Positions 1-9,854 of a stretch of 64,000 nucleotides of DNA are shown piece by piece (position 1 is the first letter of the stretch; each line of letters starts with the position of its first letter). Origin of the DNA: Saccharomycodes ludwigii (taxonomy: Eukaryota > Ascomycota > Saccharomycetes > Saccharomycodales > Saccharomycodaceae). The DNA lies in NCBI RefSeq assembly GCF_020623625.1, contig NC_060202.1, positions 186,001-250,000 of the forward strand. The letters are read 5' to 3'. Below the pieces are notes generated by a model, which saw nothing but the letters and a program-made list of their open reading frames with translations, searched no databases and had not been told where the DNA came from. The position numbers and the translations under genes are program-made.

Positions 1-143
1 ATCCTAATAATTAAATAAAATATATATATACTATATATACATATATATGTGTATTATAAAACATGGTCCGATAAAAGAGGTTACGTGATTGGTGGAAAAA
101 AAAAAGAAAGAAAATAAAATAAAAAAAAATCTAATATGATTCT

Positions 144-1499
144 TCAAACGTTATTCAATAAACTCTTGATTGAAGGTAATTTGACCCGAGAACTTGAACA
201 TGCATTACTAGCATCAAGTCCATTGGCATTTATAATAATACATCTAGTACTATTACTTCTACTATCATTATCAGCTCCGCTGCTTGAACTATTGTCCTCT
301 TCCGAGTCTTCTTCATCATAACTTAGTGTAAAAATCTTTTTATTACTGGCTATCAAGTTGGGGAGAGGCTGTAATGGCGATGGACCAATAGGAAAAAGTT
401 GTTCATCACTTCTTGTAAATCCTGTTGGATGCTGACTCTTATTTACGGGAACTAACATAGGAGGTGGAGGTAAAATAGAACCATTATGATGCATATTACC
501 AACGGGGTCAGCGCTGCCGAACGCAAGCTTTGGCAACGATGGCAACGATGGCACCGGCGAATTAACAGGTGATGTTTTCATACTTTGTAAAAATAAAGGC
601 TTTTTATCGTTGCTGTGGGCTCCCAAAATATTTATATTGTCCCTCTTTATATTAGGCGAAGAAACCGATTTCCATAAAACAGGTTGAGGACCAATACTAT
701 TATTCTCATTGATACTATTACAACTGTTTTCCCTGGAGCTTTCCAATTTTGCCAAAGCCTTAGTTAAATCACTAACAAACATGTGATCCACAGGGTTATT
801 TACCCGAAAATTTGGAGTAGCTGTTGCTGTCGTTTCTGCCGTTATTGTTGTAAAAGGATGTGGTGGTGGCAAGATAGCGGGTGCACTACCATTACTTTGC
901 TGATGAAACTTTGCATTGGCTAATCCTATACTACTGCTGCTATTATTACTGTTGTAAGATGGTAACTGAACACGTGAAGCAGTTGGTGTTAACATAGGCA
1001 GTGTGTTGCCCAAGCTATGGCTTTTATTTATTATAGGAATATTGACTACTATATTACTGGTACTAGTGTTCGAACTCTTGGGTGGTGTTGTTAATGAAAG
1101 ATCGATTTTATTAGTATTAGTAGTACTACTATTATTTTTTTTGATAGGAATATTATCACCAATGGCACTACCTTTTAATATTTTATTCGTAGCCCTGTTC
1201 TTACGGACCTTATTATTACTACCATAGCTCTTCCTTTTCTTTTCTTTAAAATGTATTTTAACATGTCTTTTCAATTCGTCACCCCTACTAAATTTCTTAT
1301 TGCATCCTGGAAAAGTACACAAATGTGGTTTTTCACCAGTATGTGTTCTTAGATGTCTCTTTTTATGCTCCATCCTATTAAAACCTTTCAAACACACCTC
1401 ACATTTATAAGGTCTATCATTATTATCAGGAGGATATACTATAGCTTTGTGGTTATTGTTATTATAGGTCACTATGCCGTTACGGTTTATAGTCGACAT
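144..1499 (-). CDS. MIG3: Mig2/Mig3-like C2H2 zinc-finger repressor
   Basis: The protein has 451 aa. Two C2H2 fingers lie close to the N-terminus: C33-C36-H49-H53 and C61-C66-H79-H83, joined by a TGEKPH linker. The second recognition helix (RGDELKRH) resembles the Mig1/Mig2/Mig3 helix that reads GC boxes of the SYGGGG type. A basic stretch follows the fingers. The rest is low-complexity Asn/Ser/Pro-rich sequence ending in an LPSIKSLL motif just before the stop. Known role of the family: glucose-dependent repression through Ssn6-Tup1. The neighbours SMB1, CHZ1 and YPT31 match the MIG3 locus (YER028C-YER031C) of S. cerevisiae, and MIG2 lies beside YPT32, so this is best called the single MIG2/MIG3 ortholog rather than MIG1. 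That assignment rests on synteny recalled from memory. The start is the only ATG upstream of the fingers. Confidence 0.85.
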   Translation of the reverse strand: MSTINRNGIVTYNNNNHKAIVYPPDNNDRPYKCEVCLKGFNRMEHKKRHLRTHTGEKPHLCTFPGCNKKFSRGDELKRHVKIHFKEKKRKSYGSNNKVRKNRATNKILKGSAIGDNIPIKKNNSSTTNTNKIDLSLTTPPKSSNTSTSNIVVNIPIINKSHSLGNTLPMLTPTASRVQLPSYNSNNSSSSIGLANAKFHQQSNGSAPAILPPPHPFTTITAETTATATPNFRVNNPVDHMFVSDLTKALAKLESSRENSCNSINENNSIGPQPVLWKSVSSPNIKRDNINILGAHSNDKKPLFLQSMKTSPVNSPVPSLPSLPKLAFGSADPVGNMHHNGSILPPPPMLVPVNKSQHPTGFTRSDEQLFPIGPSPLQPLPNLIASNKKIFTLSYDEEDSEEDNSSSSGADNDSRSNSTRCIIINANGLDASNACSSSRVKLPSIKSLLNNV

Positions 1500-2310
1500 A
1501 TCTTTGAGCTTTGAAATATATATATATATATATATAGAACTTTTCTAACTTTTATTTTTACTGTAATTTTTCTTTAATGATAAATTTAAATAAAAGCTGT
1601 AGTAGAAAGAAAAAGTTAAAACGTAAAAAAGAAGGAGAATAAAGGTAAAAAAAAAAAAAAAAAAAAAAGGAGCTAAAGGATCAAATGAAAATTTATATAA
1701 ATGCTTAGAATAATAAATAAATGATACAAAATACGCTCAAAGTTATAGTGATGCTATTGGTAAGATATTCCATCCAATAACAAAAAGACAAAAAGACAAA
1801 AAGACAAAAAAAAAAAAAAAAAAAAGGATTAATGGAATATGAAGATCCAGATTATAATGGTTATATATATATACACATATGTATAAGGTTTAAAAAAAAA
1901 AAATTTAATCTCACATGAAATGGATTATTCAATTGTTTATATATAGTAATAATATTCAGATAAATAGATAAAATTTATTTAACCATTTCTCCCTCCACTT
2001 TTTCTTTCGAATATTTTCTCATTGAGAAAAAAAAAAAAGAAAAAGATAAATGTATAAACATAGTAACCAAATTGAATATTTTATTGTTTTAATACACAGT
2101 GTAACCGGATAGAACCAAGAAACATTGCAATTGATTTCCGTGTTGAAAAGAAAAATAATTAATATAATAATGCAAAAAAGTTTTTCCGAAGTGTGAAAAT
2201 GAATAATAAAAACTTCAGAATATTTTTTTTTGTTATTTTTTTGGAAGATTGGAACAATCATACGATTGAGTAAAAAAAAAAAAGTATATATATAAACAAA
2301 CTTGACTCTT

Positions 2311-2324
2311 ATAAAACGGCGGGG
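2311..2324 (+). promoter_or_regulatory. Possible Mig1-type GC box
   Basis: ATAAAACGGCGGGG matches the Mig1/Mig2 arrangement of an AT-rich box followed by SYGGGG, but with a two-base CG spacer. It lies about 0.8 kb upstream of the MIG-like start and is directly followed by TATATAAG. Binding is inferred only. Confidence 0.35.
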
Positions 2325-2791
2325 TATATAAGGTGTAATATTGCTACTGGTTGTCGATGATAATTATCATAATGATAATAATACAATGAAATGAGGAGTA
2401 GTAATATAAAAATGTTATTTGGGGAAGAAGGGGAAAAAGTATAAAACTAGAGCCTCAGAATATGGGGTAGAACATGTAAAACATGTAAATGAAAGTAGTG
2501 TGGAGAAAAGAAATAAAACATACATACGGAAAAACACTTTGTTTAAAGTGGGCCTTGAAATAAAGAAGAATGAGCAGACAGAAAATACTGCATAGGGATG
2601 TTGTAATCACGAAATAAGAAACTAGATAATAAAGTAAGTTTTTCCGAAAGATTAAATATAATTAATAAATGTCATATAACAACTGTACATTTTTTTTTAT
2701 TATACGAACTTCGGAAAAACTTTTCTTTTTTTTTTAAGCTTTTTCCAGAGTTTATGTTTTTTCCAGCGTTTATTTTTTTTTTTAAATAGTA

Positions 2792-2805
2792 TTTTTTTTG
2801 TGGGG
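2792..2805 (+). promoter_or_regulatory. Mig1-type GC box, exact consensus match
   Basis: TTTTTTTTGTGGGG matches the Mig consensus (five W, then SYGGGG) exactly. It lies about 1.3 kb upstream of the Mig2/3-like start, so autoregulation is possible. A run of T next to GTGGGG can also arise by chance in this AT-rich spacer. Confidence 0.35.
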
Positions 2806-3554
2806 TCATCATATACTAACTACCCTGTTTCTTATTGCTGCATCCTACCTCCCCCTCCCCAATTTTACCTTGTTCACTGTCTTTTCCACTTTCTTTCCCC
2901 CTCTCTTTCTCAAGCTTCCAAAAGTAAATATATAACTAGGCAAATGAAGCAGGATGTTGTGCTTGTTTTGACCTAAAATATGGTAATATTAACAATATTT
3001 TTATTATTATTAAAATCTTATTACCATTCTAGTGGGACAAAGAATTACAGCACGCTGTTATATGATCAAAGAGAAAAAAGAAAAAATTGTTAGATACGAC
3101 AGTGATAAAGAAAAGAATGCATGAAATTTTTTTAGTTTTAAATAATATATACAATTTTTTAAAAAAAAAAAAATAATTCTTTTCTTTTCTTTTCTTTTTA
3201 TTTTATTTTAATTCTTTTTTTTTATGCTTATGGTCATGATAGAAAAGTAAATGAATTAAATTGAAAACGTGTTATATGCATAGACATATATTGGTGCAGT
3301 TACCATAGTTGGACATGACGCACTTATTTCAAAAAAATATTGGATAAAACTAAAATTTATAGGGAAATCCTTCTTATTAACGATAATAAAAAGTAATAAT
3401 AAGATTTTTGAACATAAAATAGCTTGTAAGATACTCCCAGCTTTTTTCCTTTTTCTTTTCTATACATATTAAAAATAATATTTACTCCCCATCACATAAA
3501 TAATTCCATTTTAATACTAATACAAGGATATTTTTATGAGCATATTTTTAGATC

Positions 3555-3575
3555 TCGGTATTCCTTATATACCGA
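3555..3575 (-). other. 7-bp hairpin downstream of SMB1
   Basis: TCGGTAT (3555-3561) and ATACCGA (3569-3575) are perfect inverted arms around a 7-base loop. The hairpin lies about 100 bases beyond the SMB1 stop codon. It could sit in the SMB1 3' UTR or be incidental. Confidence 0.3.
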
Positions 3576-3672
3576 ACAGCACCGGACTAGAAAATGGTAG
3601 TATTATTAAAAGCGTTAATTTCTACTGATTAATTTTACAACAAAATAATATTAACTATTATATGAAAGTATA

Positions 3673-4188
3673 TTATTTTTTAAAGCCTGGAGGTGGTTTA
3701 AAATTCCTAGTTACATTTACCTTTAGTTGTTGCTGTTTATTTTTCTCTCTAGCACCGTTATTATTAATTTTTATTGGTGCCTTAATAATCTTCCCTTGGC
3801 TTTTATGTTTTCTTTTGTTGTCTTTATTCTTTTTCTTTGTATATTTCTTATCTAGTTTAACAGATTCCGTTATTCTTTGTTTTTTGGTAGCAAGTATATT
3901 TTTATTATCTTCTTCTTCTACTGTTGTTGTTAGAATATGTTCGCCTCTCAATATAATGAAACCTAAGGTTCTACTGGTGGTGCTGATAGCACTAGTCGTG
4001 CCACCACGTTTCTTTAAATCTTTAAGCTGTTTATTTGTTATTTTTTTTTCTATACAATCCAATAAACACAGGTTCATATGTTTATCAAAACCCATTAGTT
4101 TACCTATATATATGGCACCATTAGTAGTCAACACCTTGATTCTATAATCTATTAAATCACTTAACCTGGTAGTAGAGAAAGTTGTCAT
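3673..4188 (-). CDS. SMB1: Sm core protein SmB
   Basis: 171 aa; the S. cerevisiae protein has about 196. SmB is one of seven Sm proteins forming the ring on U1, U2, U4 and U5 snRNAs. The Sm1 motif spans residues 13-40 and includes FDKHMNL. The Sm2 motif is at 75-86 (LGFIILRGEHIL). The loop between them carries a lysine-rich and Ser/Thr-rich insertion, as in yeast SmB. The tail is strongly basic and ends in FKPPPGFKK, very like the FQPPPGFKRK end of S. cerevisiae Smb1. It is divergent from CHZ1 across a 499-bp promoter, as in S. cerevisiae. Confidence 0.95.
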   Translation of the reverse strand: MTTFSTTRLSDLIDYRIKVLTTNGAIYIGKLMGFDKHMNLCLLDCIEKKITNKQLKDLKKRGGTTSAISTTSRTLGFIILRGEHILTTTVEEEDNKNILATKKQRITESVKLDKKYTKKKNKDNKRKHKSQGKIIKAPIKINNNGAREKNKQQQLKVNVTRNFKPPPGFKK

Positions 4189-4687
4189 CTATCACCTTTT
4201 CTATTTATCTATTTATTTTTATTTTTTTCGTATTTATAGAAAAAACAATATTAACTGCTTATATAGAAAATAGTTGGTAAAAAGACATACAAAAATATAT
4301 AAATATTGGAAGAGAACTTTGTTAAAAAAAAAAAAAAAAAAAGAAAAAAGGAAAAAAAAAATTGTTGTATTTTTTTTAATTCTTCTCAATACACGTGACC
4401 ACATCTGTTTTACCCGACCATAAACTTTTTTTTATTTTTATATTTATTTATTTTTTTATTTTTTTATATTTAAGTACAATTTTTAACTTAGTTTCGAAAC
4501 TCAAAAAAAAAAAAAAAAAAAAGGACAAAAGGAAAAAAAAAAATTATTAGAATAACAGTAAAAACGACGAATATTCAGTACAAAGACAAACGGTTAATAT
4601 AACTTTAAAACTTTTTATACAAATTCTTCAGTAACATTAACCGTCAAAGTTAAAAGAATAATATTTACAACATCAGCCACACTCAAA
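4189..4687. promoter_or_regulatory. SMB1-CHZ1 divergent promoter with Cbf1-type and Reb1-type sites
   Basis: This 499-bp spacer contains CACGTG at 4392-4397, within GTCACGTG on the minus strand. A Reb1-type TTACCCG follows at 4410-4416. Long poly(A/T) runs flank the pair at about 4324-4378 and 4503-4543. This is a common yeast design for a nucleosome-depleted bidirectional promoter. Factor binding is inferred from consensus only. Confidence 0.6.
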
Positions 4688-5257
4688 ATGTCGGATCACA
4701 ATAATATTGATAAGATTAATCAACCATCAACAAAAAATACAATAGCAGAAAATAAATATATTGCTCCAGATACTAATACCGTTAAAGAGGTCAAAAAAGA
4801 GACAGGAAAGGAAACTAAAAATGATGATACGAAAATAAAAAGAAATCAAGATAAAACAAAAAAGAAAAAGAGGAGAAGAAACTATGATGAATTGGATTCG
4901 GAAATAGAAAAACAAAGCGCTAATAATAAAAAAAGCAAAAAAACAGGGGATCAAGAACAGGCAGGTATTGATTCTAATTCTAATAATCATGATGATGATG
5001 AGGATGAAGAAATAGATGATGAAAAATTAGATATGCTGCCTACCATGGAAGGCGAAGCAGATGATGATTTAGAAGAAATAGATGTCAATAATATTATCGA
5101 TATCGGTAGATCTACAAGAGGAAGAAGAACTAGGGGTAAAATCATTGATTATGAAAAAACAGCCAGGTTATTAGAAAAAGAAGAGAATGGCAACAAAAGA
5201 GAAAAAGAAGAGGATGATGGAGATGAAGATGAAGATGCAGATTTTAAACCAGAATGA
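4688..5257 (+). CDS. CHZ1: Histone H2A.Z-H2B chaperone Chz1
   Basis: 189 aa, highly charged and probably disordered. Chz1 is a nuclear chaperone that delivers H2A.Z-H2B dimers to SWR1. The diagnostic CHZ motif lies at about residues 126-162: an acidic run, then EIDVNNII, then a basic RGRRTRGKIIDY segment. Upstream are Lys/Arg-rich blocks, including KKKKRRRNYDELD, which also occurs in S. cerevisiae Chz1. The C-terminus is acidic and ends DADFKPE. The position between SMB1 and YPT31 matches YER030W. The ATG follows an ACTCAAA leader. Confidence 0.9.
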   Translation: MSDHNNIDKINQPSTKNTIAENKYIAPDTNTVKEVKKETGKETKNDDTKIKRNQDKTKKKKRRRNYDELDSEIEKQSANNKKSKKTGDQEQAGIDSNSNNHDDDEDEEIDDEKLDMLPTMEGEADDDLEEIDVNNIIDIGRSTRGRRTRGKIIDYEKTARLLEKEENGNKREKEEDDGDEDEDADFKPE

Positions 5258-5655
5258 GTTTAGAATAGATATATTAAATAAAAAAAAAAAAAAAAAGAAA
5301 AAGACAGTGGATATATATATTTATATTATATTATATAATAATTGTATTTCTATTTTATATATTAATATATATATATTAATAATAATAACAACAAAAATAA
5401 ACATAACGATAACCTTTTTATGATTATAATCATTAAAATAATTCACGTGTAATAAAATAAATAAAAACAGAAAAAAAAAAAAAAAATTGAGAAACAAAGA
5501 TAAATTTAATAGAATAAGGAATAGAATAAACCATAAACTTAATACCAAAAAAAAAAAAAGGAAAACAAAAAAAAGAAAAACAAATACAAACTAAATATGA
5601 CTTTGTGTATTAATACTAGCACCACTATTTATCATCATAAGAACAATATCCGCTC
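5258..5655. other. CHZ1-YPT31 convergent 3' region
   Basis: This 398-bp AT-rich spacer lies between two converging genes. It holds A-runs and TA-rich stretches suited to 3'-end formation. A lone CACGTG at 5442-5447 is the only other notable element; no gene or RNA was recognised. Confidence 0.5.
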
Positions 5656-6357
5656 TTAACAACAGTTACCGCCACTACTACTATTACTAGATTTAACATC
5701 TTTACCTGGTGCTGGTGTTAGTGAAATTGTAGGCCCTTTTGGATTCGCCGTACTATTATTACCATTATTTATATTTCCTGCATCAGGGTTATAACCAACA
5801 GACAGATCTGCTTGATGCTTGCTGACAATTTGGTAAATAGCAGTAATTAATTCTTCGAAAGCTTTATCGACATTAGTGTTATCTAAAGCACTAGTCTCAG
5901 TAAATAACAATTGGTTTTCTCTAGCAAAATTACGGGCTTCTTCCGTTGGGATGGCCCTTAAATGACCCAAATCTGACTTATTCCCAATCAAACCAATAAC
6001 AATGTTCTCATCCGCATTTTCCTTTAATTCCCTCAACCAGTCACGACAATTTTCATATGAACTAGATTTTGTAATATCGTAAACTACCAAAGCACCCAAA
6101 GCACCACGATAATAAGCACTAGTAATAGCTCTATATCTTTCTTGACCAGCGGTATCCCAGATCTGTGCTTTAATCTTCTTACCATCAACTTCAATGGTTC
6201 TATTAGCGAACTCTACACCAATGGTTGATTTAGAGTTCATATCAAATTCATTAGATGTGAAACGAGATAACAAATTGGATTTACCTACGCCTGAATCACC
6301 AATTAACACTAGTTTAAACAATAAGTCATATTCAAATCCAAAATCTTCTTTTTCCAT
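5656..6357 (-). CDS. YPT31: Rab11-type GTPase Ypt31/Ypt32
   Basis: 233 aa. The Rab11 family acts at the trans-Golgi and endosomes in exocytic and recycling traffic. The P-loop GDSGVGKS is at residues 20-27, the switch I threonine follows in [15 protein letters not shown] is at 67-73, and NKSD and ETSAL base-binding motifs are present. The hypervariable tail holds [11 protein letters not shown], typical of Ypt31/32, and ends in a CC pair for double geranylgeranylation. S. cerevisiae has two copies (YPT31, YPT32); one is seen here, so this is the co-ortholog of both. MDR1, the next gene, encodes a Rab GAP, but that adjacency is not ancestral. Confidence 0.95.
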   Translation of the reverse strand: MEKEDFGFEYDLLFKLVLIGDSGVGKSNLLSRFTSNEFDMNSKSTIGVEFANRTIEVDGKKIKAQIWDTAGQERYRAITSAYYRGALGALVVYDITKSSSYENCRDWLRELKENADENIVIGLIGNKSDLGHLRAIPTEEARNFARENQLLFTETSALDNTNVDKAFEELITAIYQIVSKHQADLSVGYNPDAGNINNGNNSTANPKGPTISLTPAPGKDVKSSNSSSGGNCC

Positions 6358-6613
6358 GGTAACTCTTTTTTTAATAATGTCTTTCTATTTGTTCTAGAAA
6401 AGATTTTTTTTTTTTTTTTTTTTCCCTCCTAAAAACCACTTTTAGCAATGTATTTACGAAACAAAGTGTAAGAAAATCTTGAAGACTGGTAAAAGTCGTG
6501 TTGTTCCTATTTATTATCAATAACAATTTTTTTTTTCTTTTCCTTTTTCTTTTTATACAATTTATTTAAATTTTTGTACAAAAAAAAAAAAAAAATTTTT
6601 TTCCTATTTTTAG

Positions 6614-6620
6614 TTACCCG
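6614..6620 (+). promoter_or_regulatory. Reb1-type site upstream of YPT31
   Basis: TTACCCG is an exact core match to the Reb1 consensus, about 257 bp upstream of the YPT31 start codon. The same core occurs in the SMB1-CHZ1 (4410) and HOB2 (19217) promoters. Confidence 0.45.
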
Positions 6621-6702
6621 AATAACATAACTTTATATACGTTAAAAATCATATTCAATTTTTTTTTTTTTTCAACAAAAAACAAATATCTTATTAATTA
6701 AT

Positions 6703-6831
6703 CAATGCCCTATTTTCGGGCACATAGTAAATACAAAGGCCACCATAAATAAATAAATAAATAAATAAATAAATATATAAATATGTAAAAAATTAATTAT
6801 TTATCTCAAGTATTTTTAATGTACACGTGAC
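6703..6831 (-). other. Centromere-like CDEI / AT-rich / CDEIII-like arrangement (candidate)
   Basis: Read on the minus strand, a perfect CDEI consensus GTCACGTG (6831-6824) is followed by about 91 bases of roughly 87% A+T. Then comes TATGTGCCCGAAAATA (6726-6711), which shares the essential CCG and CCGAAAAT with point-centromere CDEIII elements. The layout and spacing resemble a Saccharomyces-type point centromere. Against it: TTTCC before the CCG is replaced by TGCCC, the CCG lies in a small TGCCC/GGGCA hairpin, and the spacer includes a GGTGGCC patch. The 12-mer TACACGTGACCA also occurs at 4390, in an ordinary promoter. Confidence 0.25.
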
Positions 6832-6845
6832 CAAATGTATTTAAT

Positions 6846-6926
6846 TTATGTAGAATTTTGCCTAGTACTTTCAAAATCATTATGGTCATCAATATTAAAA
6901 TCAGATTCAGTGTTCCTGCTGCCATG

Positions 6927-6961
<35 letters not shown>

Positions 6962-9854
6962 CCTTATCACCATTTTCATCGCCATCGCCCGTATTATTAA
7001 ACCTATTACCACTATTGATACTTGAAGAATCAAAATCATCCAGAATTAATGAATCTAAAGTAGGCAAATCCTTATCTTTAGTTGGTTTTGGTATCTCTTC
7101 ACCCAACAAGTCGGCCTGCTCCAATAGTGCTCTAGCAGCAGCAGCAGAACTTTCTTCGTCATCATTTCCAGCACGCAAGAAATCTTCGTCACTAGAAGAC
7201 GACAATGTGTGTTCTTGTGATCTAGTACTAGCAACAGTCTTACTGGAAGTAACAGAATCAACACGCTTACGAACATGTCTGGCTACACGTCTACCATCAG
7301 CAATTAACCCATCAAACATACTACGAACTGCATGTGACTCAATACTGCCAATATAAGCAGAGGAATCTTTAATGTGGATAGAGTTTTTCAGGTTTTGAGA
7401 AAAAAAAATCTCATATGTACTATCCGCCAAAATAATCATTCTAAAAGTTGGTAGATCAATGATTTTTGGATGTGTTGGATCCAAAATAACATTCGCCTTG
7501 TATTGTTTCTCCTTTTTTTTCCTCATTTCTTCACTGTATTCCTCATCATTGCCCTCATCCAGCTCGATTAGATTAAAATCGTCTGGCAACTCTTCATTTC
7601 TTGCGTATTCCATCGATCTCTGTAAAAAATTTTTAGCAGCATTCAAGTACCTTTGTGCTTGCTCTGTTTTATAATGCTCTAAATCTAATTCAACACCAGA
7701 TGGTAGTTCCAAGGAATCCATCTTAACATTAACATGCTTTTTTTTAATAATGGTTTCTGCAACATCACTTTCAATTTGATCAAGTGTAAGACTATCCACC
7801 AATTGTCCATTTTTCCATGGCTCTGTTAGAAATAAAAGCGCTTCTGATATTTTTAAAATGCCCTCTCTATTAATTTTCCCTGACTTATTATCATCAAATA
7901 GTTCAAAGAAATACCCTATAGAAAACATCATGTCATTAGAACTTAGTTTATCTATACCCTTAACAACATCTTCTAAAGTTAACTTCCCCTTGTTACCATT
8001 GTCCCAATGATCAAACAATCTTTGCAAAAAATCTACTTTTTGCGAATGAAAAGCTGGATCTGTACTAGAACACCAATCAATAAATTTGCTTAGAAAATCG
8101 GCAAAAATCTTGAAATTCATATTCGAAGAGCCAATGCCCATAGCGATCTCATAAGATTCAATGCTTTGATAATAAATATCATACAATATAGACAAATCCT
8201 CTTGATCCAAATTTTGCAATCCAGTAATATTTCTTAGTTGCGTTCTTTTTGCAAAATTTTCAATATTATCGGTAATTTCTTTCTTGTGTTGTAATCTTCG
8301 TTCTTCCACCATCTCCTTCGTGATTATCGAAAACTCTTTAAAGGCAACAACCATTAGCTCTTGAAATTTGGAAACTTGTTTCAACTTTACATCGCTGCTG
8401 TTGGGGTGAGAACTTTGATCCAAAGTGGCAAAATAATTTTTTAAAATAGACATAAAAGTGGCATCGTCAGTGATTTTTAATAAGTTTTCGCCATTTACCC
8501 TTAGAATAGCCAATGATACCTGAAACAAAGTTTTAGGACCATTGACCCAAAACATATCCATAATTCTCAATGCAAATGTTAAGGGCATGCATGTGAAAAA
8601 AAGAGATAAAAACCAAGGCAATGACATAACTGACAATTGAATATCATGTTCAACGATATGATCCCACAATAGGGGTAGTCTTTCTTGTACAAATGACTCA
8701 AAGACTTTTTGATCCAATAAAGTCCCATACATTGTTTTAGAATAGTAACCAGGAACATATTTTTCACAAAGGGTAGTTAAACACCAAAAAGCCTGTTCTT
8801 CAGACATGAAAATTAACAATACTGCAACAACAATATTCATGGCTTGACAATAACCAACATCTGGGTTTTTCCAAGAATATGCAGTTAAAACATTTCTCAA
8901 CCTGGTTATACCCTCTTGAGTTCTATAAGCTGGGTATTCCGGTAGAGACCTATTTAGATCTTTTTCAATTTCATCAATTGCTTGTGATTTCTTGCCATCG
9001 TTTTCCTCTAAAATACTTTCGTACTCGGCATGATACAATAACCTATCATACATAGACCCACAACATAATTCCCATATTTCACCTCTTAATTTGTTTGGAA
9101 TACCGACTCTAATTAGTTTATTGTACTGGTGATTTTTCACAATGGTTAAATTTTTACCATGTTCCTGAAAATAATCAAACCATATTTTCATTTTCAACTT
9201 TTCTTTTGTGTACACTTGATCGCCAGGAAAGTTATAAATGGAACCTAACCCCATTGGGGGTACAGGAACATCGGGCAGTTGATAAAAATATTTATTAATG
9301 ATAAATTCAGAGTAACAAGTATTTAGAAATGGTTTTAATTCATTTTTAGCTCTAGGTACGTTTTTTTTCAAACAATTTTTCATATTTATAGCAAAGCTTT
9401 CACTTTTGGTAGTTAAACCAATAAATCTAATCAACAAAGTGATGCCAGAATATAATGTTAACATTAAAACTAAAGTGTTAGAATTGGCTCGTTCCAACTT
9501 GGTGATTGTAGATATATTCAAAGTAAACACACAACTCGACTGATCATAGTTGTCTGTAAATACCAAAAAGTGTGGAGTTAAGTATAATTTGCCAGTAAAA
9601 ACATTTAATGGATCTATATGCTTTGTGGAACTATCATTAAGAGTAGCAGTCTTTTTCAAAGCATGCATATTAGTGTTCTTATTGTTCTGTATAATTGTAA
9701 TATCTGCAATTACATCTTCTATGATATACTCTTTCTCAGGTAAATGATATTTCTCCTTGAAAAGTTCATCTCTTGTTTTGATAAAACTATTACCATTATT
9801 GGCAGCATTTAATAAGGAAGACGCTTTTTCACGTATAGACGAAAAAAATGACAT
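6846..9854 (-). CDS. MDR1: Rab GTPase-activating protein Mdr1/Gyp2 (GRAM + TBC + EF-hand)
   Basis: 1002 aa (S. cerevisiae about 950). The protein stimulates GTP hydrolysis by Rab GTPases such as Ypt6 in Golgi-endosome traffic. A GRAM-like domain lies near residues 84-150. The TBC domain spans about 240-460, with the arginine finger in IEKDLNRS (about 295) and the glutamine finger in GYCQAMN (about 335). EF-hand-like segments occur near 618-660 (DNGNKGKLTLEDV, DDNKSGKINREGI). The tail is Ser/Asp-rich with an 11-residue Asn run encoded by a trinucleotide repeat. The N-terminus MSFFSSIREKA is like S. cerevisiae Mdr1. It corresponds to YGR100W and opens the second syntenic block. Confidence 0.95.

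Larger units (their letters stand above)
1500..3672. other. Long non-coding interval upstream of the MIG2/3-like gene
   Basis: This is 2.2 kb between the 5' end of the MIG-like gene and the 3' end of SMB1, by far the longest gene-free stretch here. No ORF in it looks coding; the longest is about 80 codons and is low complexity. It holds TA and poly(A) runs, three copies of an 8-bp CAAAAAGA unit at 1781-1804, two Mig1-type GC boxes, four copies of a GTTTTTCCG motif, a TATATAAG box at 2325, and a hairpin near 3555-3575. Most of it is probably an extended promoter; a non-coding transcript is possible. Confidence 0.6.
6358..6845. other. YPT31-MDR1 spacer at a synteny breakpoint
   Basis: This 488-bp spacer joins the MIG3-YPT31 block to the MDR1-NNF2 block. 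In S. cerevisiae these blocks lie on different chromosomes or arms. It contains the YPT31 promoter with a Reb1-type TTACCCG at 6614-6620, an ATAA tetranucleotide repeat at about 6745-6775, and a centromere-like arrangement described separately. Confidence 0.55.

Noticed and set aside
2019-2261. 80-codon ORF in the MIG2/3-like upstream region
   Set aside because: Low-complexity Ile/Phe/Leu-rich translation of AT-rich DNA; overlaps one copy of the repeated GTTTTTCCG motif.
2606-2665. Point centromere around ATCACGAA (2606) and TTTTTCCGAAAG (2639)
   Set aside because: The CDEI match is only 6 of 8, the spacing is about 30 bases, and the CCGAA motif is repeated nearby, which suggests factor sites.
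3662-4147. 161-codon ORF opposite SMB1
   Set aside because: Antisense shadow of a clear SmB gene; hydrophobic low-complexity translation.
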